A stretch of 64,000 nt of DNA from Cymbidium sinense. Taxonomy: Eukaryota > Streptophyta > Magnoliopsida > Asparagales > Orchidaceae. Under the pieces are notes generated by a model, which ran no database searches, was not told where the DNA came from, and was given only the letters and a program-made list of their open reading frames with translations. Numbering within the stretch: position 1 is the first letter of the stretch; each line of letters starts with the position of its first letter. Positions 12,591 through 23,677 of this stretch are shown here, one piece after another. Location: the NCBI GenBank assembly GCA_021442155.1, contig JAKCPB010001378.1, positions 1-64,000 on the forward strand. Direction: 5' to 3'. The translations under genes were made by a program, and so were the position numbers.

Positions 12591-13165
12591 TTGTTAAACT
12601 AGGGAAGTGAGGTAATCAAATGACCTCCTTGGAGCTAGCTAAAGCCTCATATTCTCATGTGTCTAGACTATACCCATTTGCATTCAAACATATGTAAATT
12701 CATATACATTAGCATAGGAAGTAAGCTCTAAATCTTATGGCTAATTAATTCAACCACTTAGTCAATTATGAATGCATGCAATTTTAATGTAAAATGGGAT
12801 TTTCATTCACTAATCACATATACATATACATGTACAAAGATATAAAAGTACATGTCATTGTTAAACTAGGAAGTGAGGTAATCAAATGACCTCCTTGGGG
12901 CTAACTAAAGCCTCATATATTCCGTCGTGACTATATACTTGCTTTTCTTGGACACACATGGATGTATACATAAATGAGGGAAAGAAAACCATGCAAAGAT
13001 TGTATTTTTTTGATTGAATCATTTATATATATGAATTAAAGCTCTATCCAAATTCTAATGTTGAAATACATAAGAATGAAATCAAATGGGTACATGTTGT
13101 TAAACCAGGAAGTGAGGTAATCAAATGACCTCCTTGGGGCTAGCTAAAGCCTCATGTTCCCAAGA
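12591..13165 (+). repeat. Three copies of a conserved about 65 bp box, spaced 240-267 bp
   Basis: A box starting TTGTTAAACTAGG and including GAGGTAATCAAATGACCTC then CTTGGRGCTARCTAAAGC occurs at 12591, 12858 and 13097, nearly unchanged, while the spacers between boxes diverge more. The preceding words (ATCCAAATTCT...AAGAATGAAAT) recur at 12538 and 13047. The core GAGGT..ACCTC can form a short hairpin. It probably belongs to a tandem subrepeat of LTR or leader sequence of the inserted element. Confidence 0.7.
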
Positions 13166-14550
13166 TGTCTAAACTATATACCCATTACCATTCAATCTTA
13201 TATAAATCAACACATGAATAGAGGAAAGAGAACTCAACATTCATACACTTAAGCTATAAGCACATGCATTTCTTATGTATTTATAACTAGCATCATAACA
13301 CATATTATTATTCATTTATAAGCTTTTGAAAAATACATTTGGATTTAATAGTGATAGCCAAGCATATATTAAATTAAATCAACACATGCAAGCTTACATA
13401 AAGGAAATCCATTTTATTTTACTTGATTTTGAAAAGATGGATGCATGAATTCAAATGACATACCAAATTTAACATGATTGGAAAGAGGACAATCAAATAT
13501 AAGCATGTGATTCATTCAACCAAACTAGTTCTTAAGGACAATCAAATCAAATAAGATTATTTAAAGTAAAACCAAAGCTTCTTTATTAATTAAGTTTTGG
13601 ATTTGATTTGATTTAAAGAGGAGAAGAGAAATCATCACTTGTTTTTTAAACCCATTCCCACATTAGTGATTTGATTTAATTTAAGGAAATGTAATTAAGT
13701 TGATTTTATGGGTTAATTAAGTTGAACCTTAATTAGATGAATTAATTACCCTTACCTATGTCACCTTAAAGTAATTAACTAAATAATTATGAGCCAACAT
13801 GATATGCATGGAAAATAAACTTGCAATGATCCTAGGAAATAAAAGGGGCCTAATGCAATTGGCTCATGATTAATAGTTAATTAGATTAAGGGAGTTAATT
13901 AATTACTCTTATGGTTTTCCCACACATGTGGACTAACCGTAATTTCATTAAACTCCTTTAAGTTATTAAACACCCAAAGATCTACCCCATGATTTAATTA
14001 ATTAAGGTCTGATGTGATTATGATTTCAATTTGATTAAGTGATTTAATTAATTAGTTAAATCTTAATTAATTTCAATTTAAAAAAGGGTGAAATGAACTT
14101 AGGAAAGGGTCCCAACCCTATTCCTTAGTTCACTTACTATTGAACAATGATTAATAAACTTAATTAACCAATTTATTACTATTCATGGGATTAATTAATC
14201 ATTAATTCACTTAAAAGAGTAGTTAAGGTTTAATTAGTCAATTTTCCTAATTAAGTGAGCAATAAATCCCAAGAAAATCATGGGAGAAGTAGAGGTCATC
14301 CCATTAAATTAACCCATAAAATTTGGGATTAATTGCTCAAGTAATTAAGAAGTGATTAAGCTAATTAATTTTGTAATTAAACCTTAATTACTATTCAAAA
14401 TTAGTTAAGATCACTTTTAATTAATTCTCCTCTAAAATACGTTTAAAATGAGTATTTATTTGCAATTTTTTATTTCTCTATGATTTTTATGATTTTAGAA
14501 GTTTTACCATTAAAATGATTAATTAAGCCTAATTAAAGCCTAATCCTATT
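13166..14550. other. AT-rich non-coding stretch rich in TTAATTAA words
   Basis: Long AT-rich DNA with many TAATTAA/TTAATTA words and no sustained reading frame. It is probably interior non-coding sequence of the LTR-retrotransposon insert. Confidence 0.4.
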
Positions 14551-15680
14551 GCCACATGGCACATGGCATATTTTTCACATGGCACCGCAGATTGGCGCTT
14601 AAAACTTACTATCCTACATGCACGTGATGTGGTTTTCGCTTTCACCATTTGATCTAAGATCGATCTATGATTAATCCCATAACTTAATAGATTAAATCAA
14701 ATTGATCTAGCAGATCTAATCATGATCATCCATTTCGATCACATGGAATGGATGGTGCATGATCTAACATCATGAGAGTGAGGGAGAATGGAGTCATTCG
14801 CCATTGCTCACTTTTAGCCGGATCAACTCCAAAAGGATCCCACACCTTCACGACATCGACTGGAGGGGATCAAATGGAAAAGATCACACGAGATGCAAGT
14901 TTTCTTCAAAAAGCTCCAACCTATTTTTGCCTAAGGATAGATTTTGGAAGCATACCTCACCTCAATGGCTCAATGATTGAGAAGCTTCATCTAGTGGAGA
15001 TGAAGCCTGCTGAGTAGCAATTGGATCAATTTACGCTCACTCCATGAACCAATGATTTGGAGCTCAACTTTGATCAAGTCCCACCTCCTGTTCTAAGCTT
15101 GGGAGATGATTCATTCTTGCTCGAGGCCTAGGAAGGTGCAAAGTTAATTTGAGTTTGATGGAGAAATGGGGAAGTTAGGTCATAAATGGGAGGGCCCTAT
15201 TTCAGGACGGACAGTAATGGCATTTTTTGATCGAGGAAGGAGCTTGGGAGCTCAGAGAATGGCTCTAGTTGCTCATCTTTGGTAGCTAGGGCTCTGAGGA
15301 ATGACTTTTGGGTGTGTTTGAGTGGAAACGAGAGGGTGTATACCCCCCTTCATCTTGATTAGTTGGTGAGATCATGTTTGGCTTCTAGTAAATCACCATC
15401 TCGGAGTCATGGGTGGCAAGGAGGAGGTGAGTTGGCTCGCTTGGTTGGTTGAAGGTGTGGAGGTGGCTACCAAGGAGGAATCATGGGTGTCCTATGGGTT
15501 TCAAATGCTCCAATGGGAGGGTGAGGTGATTTCACCTGCCATGGGTCATGGCCAACCCAACCACCCCTGGTTAGCAATGTCCTAGGTGCCTAGGTGGACC
15601 ATGGGAGAGTACCAAGTGGCCAAGGAATGAAATGACCACTTACATGTGATTTGTCTCATGTGATTCCCTTGACCTAAGGG
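14551..15680. other. Less AT-rich non-coding segment with one unassigned short ORF
   Basis: The base composition is more balanced than the neighbours. CACATGGCA is repeated three times near 14560-14590. A plus-strand frame at 14772-15017 (81 residues, starting MRVRENGVIRHCSLL) contains no domain I recognise and has no homologous frame elsewhere in the window. It may be chance or part of an element gag or leader. I do not call it a gene. Confidence 0.35.
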
Positions 15681-17340
15681 TAGAATGATCATTTGGCATT
15701 GGATTTGATTTGGACAGATTTGAAATGAGCCAAAAGTGGGTTAGCCCAAATTTCAAGTCAATTGGAGTTGATTTGGTTAGGTTTGGCTCAATTTGACTCA
15801 TTTAGGTCAAATTGTAGTTGGGTCAAGTTGACCAATTGGTCAAATTGGTCAAACCAAGGTTGCCAAGTTCATATGATCATTTGGGATGTTTTGGTTCAAT
15901 GTTTGGTTTGGTTTAGTTTGGCTTAGATTTGATTTTGGCTCATTTGAATTCATTTGGGTCAAATGGTTAAACCAATTTGACCAAATTGGCCAAATTGCTT
16001 GTTGGTGTTGGTTTGGGTTTAGTTGACCAATTGAAGATGATTGTAGGTTTTGGTTTCAATAATTTGGATTTGGTTTTGATTTAGGCCAACTTGAACCTTT
16101 AGGTCAATTTGGGCTAAGTAGTCAATTGGTCAATTGGTCCAATCATGGCTTTGTTTTCAACAATCAATTTGGAATGAACTTGAGCCATTGGTTGTATCAA
16201 TTTGGTTTATATTTTGATTTGACCCAATTTGGTCTTTTGGTCAACTTGGGTCAAGAGGGCCAATTGGGTTTGGTTTGACTCAATTGAAGGTCAAGTCATA
16301 TTCAAATATTGATTTTGATTTGGTATGAATCATTGGTTTCAAGGGATTTGGCTTAGGTAATTTGGCTAGTTTAGGTTCATATGGGTTAAGGGGTTGACTT
16401 GGTCAAATGACTAAGTTGACTTTGTTTGACCTAATTTGTGACAATTGATCAACCTAGGTGATCAACAATCATGATGGGAGGTTTTGATGCTTGTTCAATC
16501 AAATTTGGGTAGGATTAGAACTTGGCTCAAATAGGTCAAATTGGCCACTTTGGGTCAAGTGGACCAATTTGGGTTTAGTTGGCTTGATTTTGGTTGAGTT
16601 TGATTTAGTTGAGTTTATATATGGATTTGGGATTGATATATAAATTCAATTGAATTGGCTTGGGTTCAAATGGGTTTTGGTTGATTTGAACATTTCAAGT
16701 CAAAAGGGTAAGTTGGGTTTTGGGTTGATTTTGGTTTGGCTTGATTGTAGATTTCATTTATATTTGTGAATATGATTGAAGGTATGATTGATTCATGAGA
16801 AAATCAATTGAATTTGGGTTTTGGAATGAAGGAATTTGGCTAAGTCCATGGAGTTGGGTCATGTGGCTTAGTTTGATTTTGATTTGGTTTGATTTAGTTT
16901 TGATGATTTAAATGTATATTTCATTTAAATTTGTGAAGATGATTGAAAATATGATTGATTTATCAAAAATCAATTGAGTTTGACTTGATTTGGATTAAGA
17001 TTTGGCTAAGTCCATGGGATAGTCATATGGCTTAGGAAGGGTTTTGATTAATTTGATTTATTTTGATTTAATTTTTTGATCATTTGAATGTAGATTTTAT
17101 TTATATTTAGGAAGATGATTGAAGATATAAATTGATTATGAGAAAATCAATTAATTTTGGATTGATTTGGATTAAGATTTGGCTAAGTCCATGGATAGGT
17201 CATATGGATTGGGAAAGGTTTCAAGTTTGATTTGATCATGGCTTCAATCATTTGGTTTTGGAATTTGGGTTTGAGGATTTTAATTGTTTAAATTAAACTT
17301 GAGATTTATTTTTTGAGAAGGTGAACATGGATTGATTTGG
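15681..17340 (+). repeat. TTGACC/GGTCAA-rich LTR-type sequence
   Basis: A long tract whose top strand is dominated by TTTGG, GGTCAA and TTGACC words. The 16.7-17.5 kb part has reverse-complement relatives at 31.6-32.2 kb and again at 34.4-35.1 kb (for example the CAATTGATTTTCTC blocks), so it is dispersed retrotransposon sequence. No reading frame is kept. Confidence 0.5.
16748..17265 (+). repeat. Tandem repeat, three copies of 166-176 bp
   Basis: Copies start at 16748, 16914 and 17090. Each has a GTAGATTTCATTTATATTTG-like start, then GATGATTGAA, an ATCAATTGA block, TTTGGCTAAGTCCATGG and a CATATGG word. They differ from one another by scattered substitutions and small indels. The array lies just upstream of the resumed Gypsy protease. 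Confidence 0.7.
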
Positions 17341-17479
17341 GTTGTAGGTGTGGATTATCCTAATCCCTAAGGCATAACCTAATTTATGGTTAACCCTTCT
17401 AAGTCTTTGGTTTAGTAAGTTTTACCTAATTTTAGAAGTGTCTTATGACTGGAAGTCTTAGTGTCTAGAAGACTCCTAA

Positions 17480-17765
17480 GTCTATGATGTGATTGAAGAT
17501 GGGAATATTGAATCTCCAAAAGTGAGGTCAATGGCCTTATGCTCTATAATGTTGCCCTTGGAGATAGATGATTGGAAGAAGGCCAAGTTTCACATTATAG
17601 ACTTGGATACATCTTTCAATGCTTTGCTTGGGAGACCATGGATACATGAGAACAACATAGTTCCATCCTCTTTACATCGTGTATGAAAGTTTCAGAGATG
17701 GGATCATACGTGTCAAAGAGATCTCAAGCCATTTACAATTCACAAGGTTCATATGTGAGGATACT
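17480..17765 (+). pseudogene. Gypsy retropepsin, C-terminal half
   Basis: The frame at 17489-17686 reads SPKVRSMALCSIMLPLEI, then KAKFHIIDLDTSFNALLGRPWIHE and NNIVPSSLH. The FH(V/I)IDxxTSYxxLLGRPWIH..VPSxLH pattern is a strong signature of the C-terminal half of the protease in plant Tat-type Gypsy polyproteins. A frameshift follows SSLHRV; the next residues continue in another frame through GIIRVKEISSHLQFT. It completes the protease begun at 9885, with a few residues overlapping or lost at the break. Confidence 0.75.
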
Positions 17766-18322
17766 TACTACCTCCCTCAAAATCATGAAGTCTATTCTTG
17801 AACTTGGCCAAAGTTTAAAATAAAAAAGAAAAGAAGAAAAGAAAAGAAAGAGAAAAAAAAAAATAAAAAGAGAAAATGAAAATAAAAGGGAGCAAAATAG
17901 ACTTGGAGGAGGAATTGAGCCTAACATTAGATTCCACCCAACACCATTACTCATTTAAAGATATGGGTAAGACAATGACCTCCACTAGGCAGGAAGAGGC
18001 CAGTCGTGAGCGCCTCGTGGGTGGAAAACCTACTTATGGCCACCAAATAAAAAGATATGTCCCAACTACCAAGACACCTACTATCCATATAGACTTTGAA
18101 TCTAGTTCATAATGAGTCTTATATGGTTAGCACTCCAGCCTCTTCTCAATAGTAGATTCCCTTGGAGGTGACATTTGAATAGCAATGAAGACTAGATCCA
18201 AAGCAAAGCATAAGTGTATCCAAGTCTAAGTGAAATAGTTAGGCATTAGTTGGGAACCTTAGCTCTAACCCCACTTTCCTATCTCTGAGTTTCAGAGAAA
18301 AGCCCCTAAGTCATCCACAAGT
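17766..18322 (+). other. Gypsy protease-RT linker, low-complexity part
   Basis: Continues the degraded polyprotein after the protease. It includes a purine-rich AAAGAAAAG tract at 17820-17885 and then fragments of a linker with many stops. Nothing here is recognisable at domain level. Confidence 0.4.
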
Positions 18323-18880
18323 GTGAAGACTAAAGGTTCTTTAGGAGCATCATCCTCAAGTGAAGAAGTTGATGTAGAACTTGAGGATGATTCATATAAA
18401 GATTTAATAGAATTACCTTTTTATTGGTACTTTCCACGTGTTCATAATTTAGCAAAGAAAAGGGTAATCCGACATACTTGGTCAGAGCATAGGTCAGACT
18501 ATTTTGAAAGAATATGGAAGAATAAATGAAAAGCTCAATCAAGACCGACTAGATTAGTTGGTCCAGATGATGATGATTGTGCTAGTCATCACCAATCATT
18601 TGAATATGAGAGGTTCTTTTCAATCATATTAACTCATATGAGGAGCTATAAAACTTTAGATGATCTAGATGATTTTGAAGTTAAAGATGCACCAGAGTTT
18701 GCGAGATCAAGTCAACCATCGAAGTTCAAAGATATCAACTTGGAACTAAAGAAGATCCATGCCCATACAGTTCTTATTGAATGAAATTGAAACTAATGAC
18801 TTAGTTAGGCTATTGATGAGTTTCACTTTGCATGGAGTTATGAAGAGATGCGATTGGTTGGTAAGCAATAAACTAGAATA
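18323..18880 (+). pseudogene. Gypsy pol linker before reverse transcriptase
   Basis: 18323-18529 encodes an acidic-serine stretch (SSSSEEVDVELEDDS) and continues in the polyprotein direction. Around 18800-18850 the word FAWSYEEM appears; plant Gypsy pol typically reads FAWSYEDMPG just ahead of the reverse transcriptase. Between these are frameshifts and stops. Assignment rests on position and the FAWSYE word. Confidence 0.55.
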
Positions 18881-19480
18881 GAACCTACTACTAACTTATC
18901 AAGCAAGCTCCTAGAGGCATGCAATTAGACATAGAACAATAGGTCATTTATGAAGTCAAGAAATTGAACGTTGCTAGCTTCATCCAAGAAGAAAAATATT
19001 CTACCTAGTTAGCCAGTGTCATCCTAATTAAGAAAAAGAATGGCCAAATTCACATATGTGTCTATTTTATGAATTTAAATAAGGCATGTCCAAAAGATGA
19101 ATTTTCACTACCAATCTCAGAGCTGATGGTGGACATTACCTCATCTCATGCAGTCTTCTCTTTCATGGATGGCTCATCTGGATATAATCAAATAAAGATG
19201 GCCTGTGAAAATGAAAAAAACACTACTTTTAGAACCTCAATCGAAATCTATTACTATAAAGTCATGCTTTTCAACCTTAAAAATGCTAGTGCTACATATT
19301 AGTGGGCTATGAATTGAATCTTCGATGAACTCATTCATTATTAAGTCGAGTGCTATGTCGATGATCTCATGCTCAAAAGTAGAGAAAAAGGAAGACCATC
19401 TTTGACTTGAGCAAATCAATAGTTAAGATAATTTAACTCAAAATGAACTCAAGTTTGTATCTGAGTAAGTTCAAGGAAAT
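18881..19480 (+). pseudogene. Gypsy reverse transcriptase, decayed
   Basis: The translation reads VILIKKKNGQIHICVYF, then MNLNKACPKDEFSLP, FMDGSSGYNQIKMA, TTFRTSIEIYYYKVM and ECYVDDLMLKS. These correspond in order to the Gypsy RT fingers and palm (VKKKNGxxRVCVDFRDLNKACPKDxFPLP, FMDGFSGYNQI, AFRTPxGxFYYxVMPFGLKNAGATY, YVDD). The YVDD catalytic motif survives. Stops are present after ATY, in the following segment and upstream, so the enzyme is not made. Confidence 0.85.
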
Positions 19481-19549
19481 TCCTTTTGTTTGTTGTCTGA
19501 CATGAGGGAATCAAAATTGATCCAGAGAAGATCAAGTGATTTTAGAAAT

Positions 19550-20185
19550 GCCACCCCCTAAAAGTTTAACTCAACTTAGATCATTCCAAGGGTGTTGGCA
19601 TCTATGCTCGATATCCAACTTATATAAGATGTCGCATTCCTAGCACTTATCAAAAAGGATGCCAAATTCAAGTGGGATGATAAGTGTGAGCATGCCTCTC
19701 AATACATCAATCATTACCTGATGACACCACCGATTCTAGCAGCCCCTATCCTGAGCAAGCTGCTCATATTTTACACTACTACATTAGATGACTCCCTTGG
19801 TTGGTTGTTAGCCCAAGGCAATGATAAAGGGAAGGAAAACACACTCTACTACCTCAACCATCATCTAATCCCTACTAAGGCTAATTATCCACCCATTGAG
19901 AAGCATTGCCTAGCATTAATCTTTGCATCCTAAATGCTACAATACTACATGCTTTCTAATAAAGTGAACTTTATTTCTAAGATCAATCCACTATAGTATC
20001 TCATGACACGATCAAAGCTATCTAAACAGTTGACATGATGGTCCATGATCCTCTCATAGTTTGACACTACGTTCTTACCCCTCCATGCGATGAAAGGAAA
20101 AGTGCTGGTAGATTTCTTAGCACACCCACTTCTTGCTAACTCTCCACTTAGTGATGATCTCCCCGATGACCAAATCATGAACATA
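19550..20185 (+). pseudogene. Gypsy RNase H region, truncated
   Basis: 19721-19933 reads TPPILAAPILSKLLIFYTTT, then DDSLGWLLAQGNDKGKEN and LNHHLIPTKANYPPIEKHCLAL. This is the RNase H of plant Gypsy elements (PPVLxPPxxGxPLxLYLxVxxxxxGxxLxQ...E..YSxxEKxCLAL). After a stop the frame resumes with KGKVLVDFLAHPLLANSPLSDDLPDD, the ALADFLADHP word that follows. The element then stops at 20185 and telomere-like repeats begin at once. No integrase sequence is present. Confidence 0.8.
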
Positions 20186-23100
20186 GGGTTTACAATTTTT
20201 AGTGTTTAAGGTTAGTTTAGGGTTTAGGGTTTTATGGGTTAGGGTTTATAGTTTAAGGTTTAGGGTTTAGGGTTTAGTGCTTAGGGCTTAGGATTTAGGA
20301 TTTAGGCTTAGTTTAGGATTTAAGGTTTAATGTTTAGGACAGGGATTAGGATTGGGGTTAGTTAATTTAGTTTAAGGTTTGTGTGGTTTTGGGCATGGCA
20401 AGGTTTAGGATTTAGAATTTAGGGTTGATGATTAGTTTAGGTTTAAGGTTTAGGTTTAGGGTTTAGGATTTTGCAGGTTTAGGGTTTAGGGTTACTTTTA
20501 GGGTTAGGGTTTAGGATTTAGTGTTTATAGTTTAGGGTTTACCGCTTTAGCTTTTAAAATTACAAAACATTTAGTTTAGGTTTATTTAGTTTATTTAGTT
20601 TATTTTTATATTTTTAGTTTATTTTTCTTTTATTTGGCTTAGTTTATTGTTTTAGTTTAGTTATTTATTTTAGTTTATTTTTAGGTTTAGGTTTAGTTAA
20701 TGTTTTATTTCTTCATTTAGTTTTATTTTATTTTATTTTTTAGTTTAGGTTTATTTTTTATTTTAGGTTTAGGTTTAGGTTTTATTTTATTTTTTTAGGT
20801 TTTAGGTTTTTTATTTTAGGTTTATTTTAGGTTTTATTTTTTAGTTTAGGTTTAGGTTCTTTTTTTATTTATTTCTTAATTTTATTTAGTTTATGGTTTG
20901 GTTTAGTTTATTTAAGGTTTAGGTTTATGTTTTAATTATTTTAGTTTAGGTTTAGGTTTATTTTATTTTATTTTTATTTTAGGTTTAGGTTCTTTTTTTA
21001 GTTTAGGGTTTAGGTTTTATTTTTTATTTAGGTTCCATTTTTAGGTTTATTTTTTAGCGTTAGGTTTTTATTTAGTTTTATTTTATTTTATATACAGCTA
21101 ATCCAATTTTATTTTACATTTAGTTTTAATTTTAGGTTTTTTTGTTCTTGGGTTTATTTTATTTTTTAAGTTTAGATTAGGTTTTTATTTATTTTAATTT
21201 AGTTTAGTTTTATTAGTTTATTTTTTTTAGGTTTATTTTAGGTGAAGGTTTTAGTTTTATTTTATTTTATTTTATTTTATTTTAGGTTTAGGTTTTATAT
21301 ATTTTGTTTTGCTTTCTCACTCAGGTTTAGGTTTTAAGTTGTTTTGGGTTTAGTGGTAGGTTAGTTTTAGGGTGTGGAGGGTCAGGTCAGGATCAGGGTT
21401 AGGTTATAGCCTTTAGGTCAGGGTTTTAGTAGGGAGTTCACCACGCTTTTTCTTTAAATTAAGTAAACCAATATGTTTAGGTATTTAGTTTATTTGGCTT
21501 ATTCCTTTTATTTTTTATTTTACTTTAATTTTTATTTAGTTTAGTTTATTTATTTATTTAGTTTAGGTTTTATTTTAGTTTATTTTTTTAGGTTTGGATT
21601 ATTTTTTAGAGTTTATTTTATTTTATTTTTTAAGTTTGGATATTTTTATTTTTTCGGTTAAGGTTTAGGTTTAGGTTTTTATTTTATTTTTGTAAGTTTA
21701 GGTTTTAAGTTTTTATTTTAGATTTATTTTTAGGTTTTATTTTTTAGTTTAGATTTATGTTTATTTTTAGTTCATTTAATTTTATTTAGTTTAGGCTTAG
21801 GTTTAGGTTTAGGTTTAGGTTTATTTATTTTAGTTTAGTTTATTTTAGTTTAGGTTTAGGTTTATTTTATTTTGTTTATTTCATTTTTATTTTAGGTTTA
21901 GGTTTTTTTTAGTTTAGGGTTTAGGTTTTCTTTTTTATTTTGTATTAAGTTTTACTTTTTAGGTTTAAGATTATATTTAGTTTTATTTTATTTTATTTTA
22001 GATTTATTTTGGGTTTATTTTATTTTAGTTTTATGTTTAATTTTTATTTTGTTTAGATTTTATATTCTTAGGCTTTTTTTAGGTTTATTTTAGGTTTACT
22101 TTAGGCTTAGGTTTATTTTATTTTATTTATTTTAGGTTTAGTTTTTATTTTATTTTATTTTATGTTTATTTTATTATTATTTTACATTTAGATTTTTTAT
22201 TTTTATGTTTGTTATATTTTTTAGTTTAGTTTAGGCTTTTATTTATTTTATTTTAGCTTAATTTTTATTTATTTATTTTTTTTAAGTTTATGTTTAGGTT
22301 TAAGTTTTTATTTTATTTTATTTATTTTATTTTATTTAGGAATCGGTTTTCTTATTTATTTTATTTTTAGGTTTTATTTAGTTTAGGTTTAGGTTTTTAG
22401 GTTCTTAGGGTTTGGGGTTTAGTGTTTAGTATTTGGGGATTAGAGCTTAGGTCAGTTTAGGGTGGGCTAGGTTTGTTTTAGGGTTGGGTTTAGAGTGGCC
22501 TAGGGTTTAGTTTGGGGGTAGGGTGGGCTCAGGTTAGTTTTAGGGTTTAAGGTAGGCATGTTAGGGTTCAAGGTTTAGTTTTGAGTTTTTTTGTTTTTTT
22601 TTTTTTTAAAATTAAGCAAACCAAGTAGGTTTATGTTTATTTAGTTTATTGTATTTTTATTTTTATTTAGGATTACTTTTATATTTATTTATTTTATTTT
22701 ATATAAATTTGGTTTATTTCATTAGTTTAAAATTTTATAGATTTCAATTTTAGGTTTAAGTTTATTTTTAGTTTAGTTTTTATTTTATTCTCAGGTTTAG
22801 GTTTAATTTTTATTTATGTTTAGGTTTTTTATTATTTTTAGGTTTAAGTTTAGGTTTGATTTTAGGTTTATTTTAGGTTTTATTTTTTAGTTTACGTTAG
22901 GTTTATTTTAGTTTATATTATTTTATTCAATTTAGGTTTAAGTTTAGCCAGTTTAGTTTAGTTTATTTTGTATAGTTTATTTTAGTTTAGGTTTAGATTT
23001 ATATTATTTTTATTTTAGGCTTAGGCTTTTAATTTAGCTTAGGGTTTAGGATTTATTTTTATTTATCTTTAAGTTTTATTTTTGTTTATTTTCTAGGTTC

Positions 23101-23677
23101 AAGTTTTTATTTAGTTTTTATATTATTTTATTTTAGGTAAATTTTAATTTTATTTTAGGTTTAATTTTTTTACTTTATATAGGTTTTTAATTTTTTTTGT
23201 TTAGTTTAGGTTTTTATTTATTTTATTTTGGTTTAGTTTTTATTTTTTATTTTATGTTCCTTTTGGATTTATGTTTAAGTTTAGGTTGCAGTTTATGTTT
23301 TAATTCTACTTTTTAGGGTTTAAGTTTAAGTTTTGGTTTAAGTTTATTTTATTTTTTTTAGGTTTAGGTTTTATTTATTTATTTTATTTTTAGGCTTTAT
23401 TTAATTTATGTTTAGGTTTATTTTTAGTTTATTTTATTTTATTTTTAATTTTCATTTAGTTTTATTTTTTATTTATTTTTAGGTTTATTTTTTAGGTTTA
23501 GATTTTTATTTAGTTTTTATTTTATTTTATTTTAGGTATATTTTAATTTTATCTTATGTTTAGTTTTTATTTTATTTAGGTTTTTCATATTTAGGTTTAT
23601 TTTATTTATGTTTAATTTAGGTTTTTACTTATTTTATTTTAGTTTAATTTATGTTTTCAAATTGTTAGGGTTTAGGG
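20186..23677 (+). repeat. Telomere-like satellite, higher-order units A, B, C (first set)
   Basis: G-rich strand on top. The tract starts with a TTTAGGG-rich block (20200-20545). Three monomers follow, each headed by a T-run or T-rich word and an AAATTAAG(T/C)AAAC-like motif: A at about 20552, B at about 21448, C at about 22590. Each body is made of TTTAGG, TTTATTTTA and TTTTA words with type-specific spelling; for example type A has TTCCATTTTTAGG at 21030, and type C has a GTAGG word after the head. The same A-B-C order recurs at 24652-28175. No gene. Confidence 0.85.
21786..21820 (+). repeat. Tandem TTTAGG hexamer run
   Basis: About five consecutive TTTAGG hexamers inside monomer B. They show that the array bodies use a six-base word next to seven-base TTTAGGG blocks elsewhere in the same tract. 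Confidence 0.8.

Larger units (their letters stand above)
9885..20185 (+). mobile_element. Ty3/Gypsy LTR retrotransposon (Tat/Ogre-like), broken and nested
   Basis: Plus-strand Gypsy pol pieces lie in the correct order: N-terminal protease (9885-10120), C-terminal protease (17480-17760), linker (18320-18880), reverse transcriptase (18880-19480) and RNase H (19550-20180). The two protease halves are separated by about 7.4 kb of non-coding, LTR-retrotransposon-like DNA. Both outer ends abut telomere-like satellite with no visible LTR, primer-binding site or polypurine tract. No integrase is present. I infer an old Gypsy copy that was interrupted by another LTR element and lost its ends by breakage. 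Lineage placement rests on the protease and RNase H signature words only. Confidence 0.75.

Noticed and set aside
14772..15017. 81-residue frame in the LTR-type insert
   Set aside because: No recognisable domain and no second copy; not enough to call a gene.
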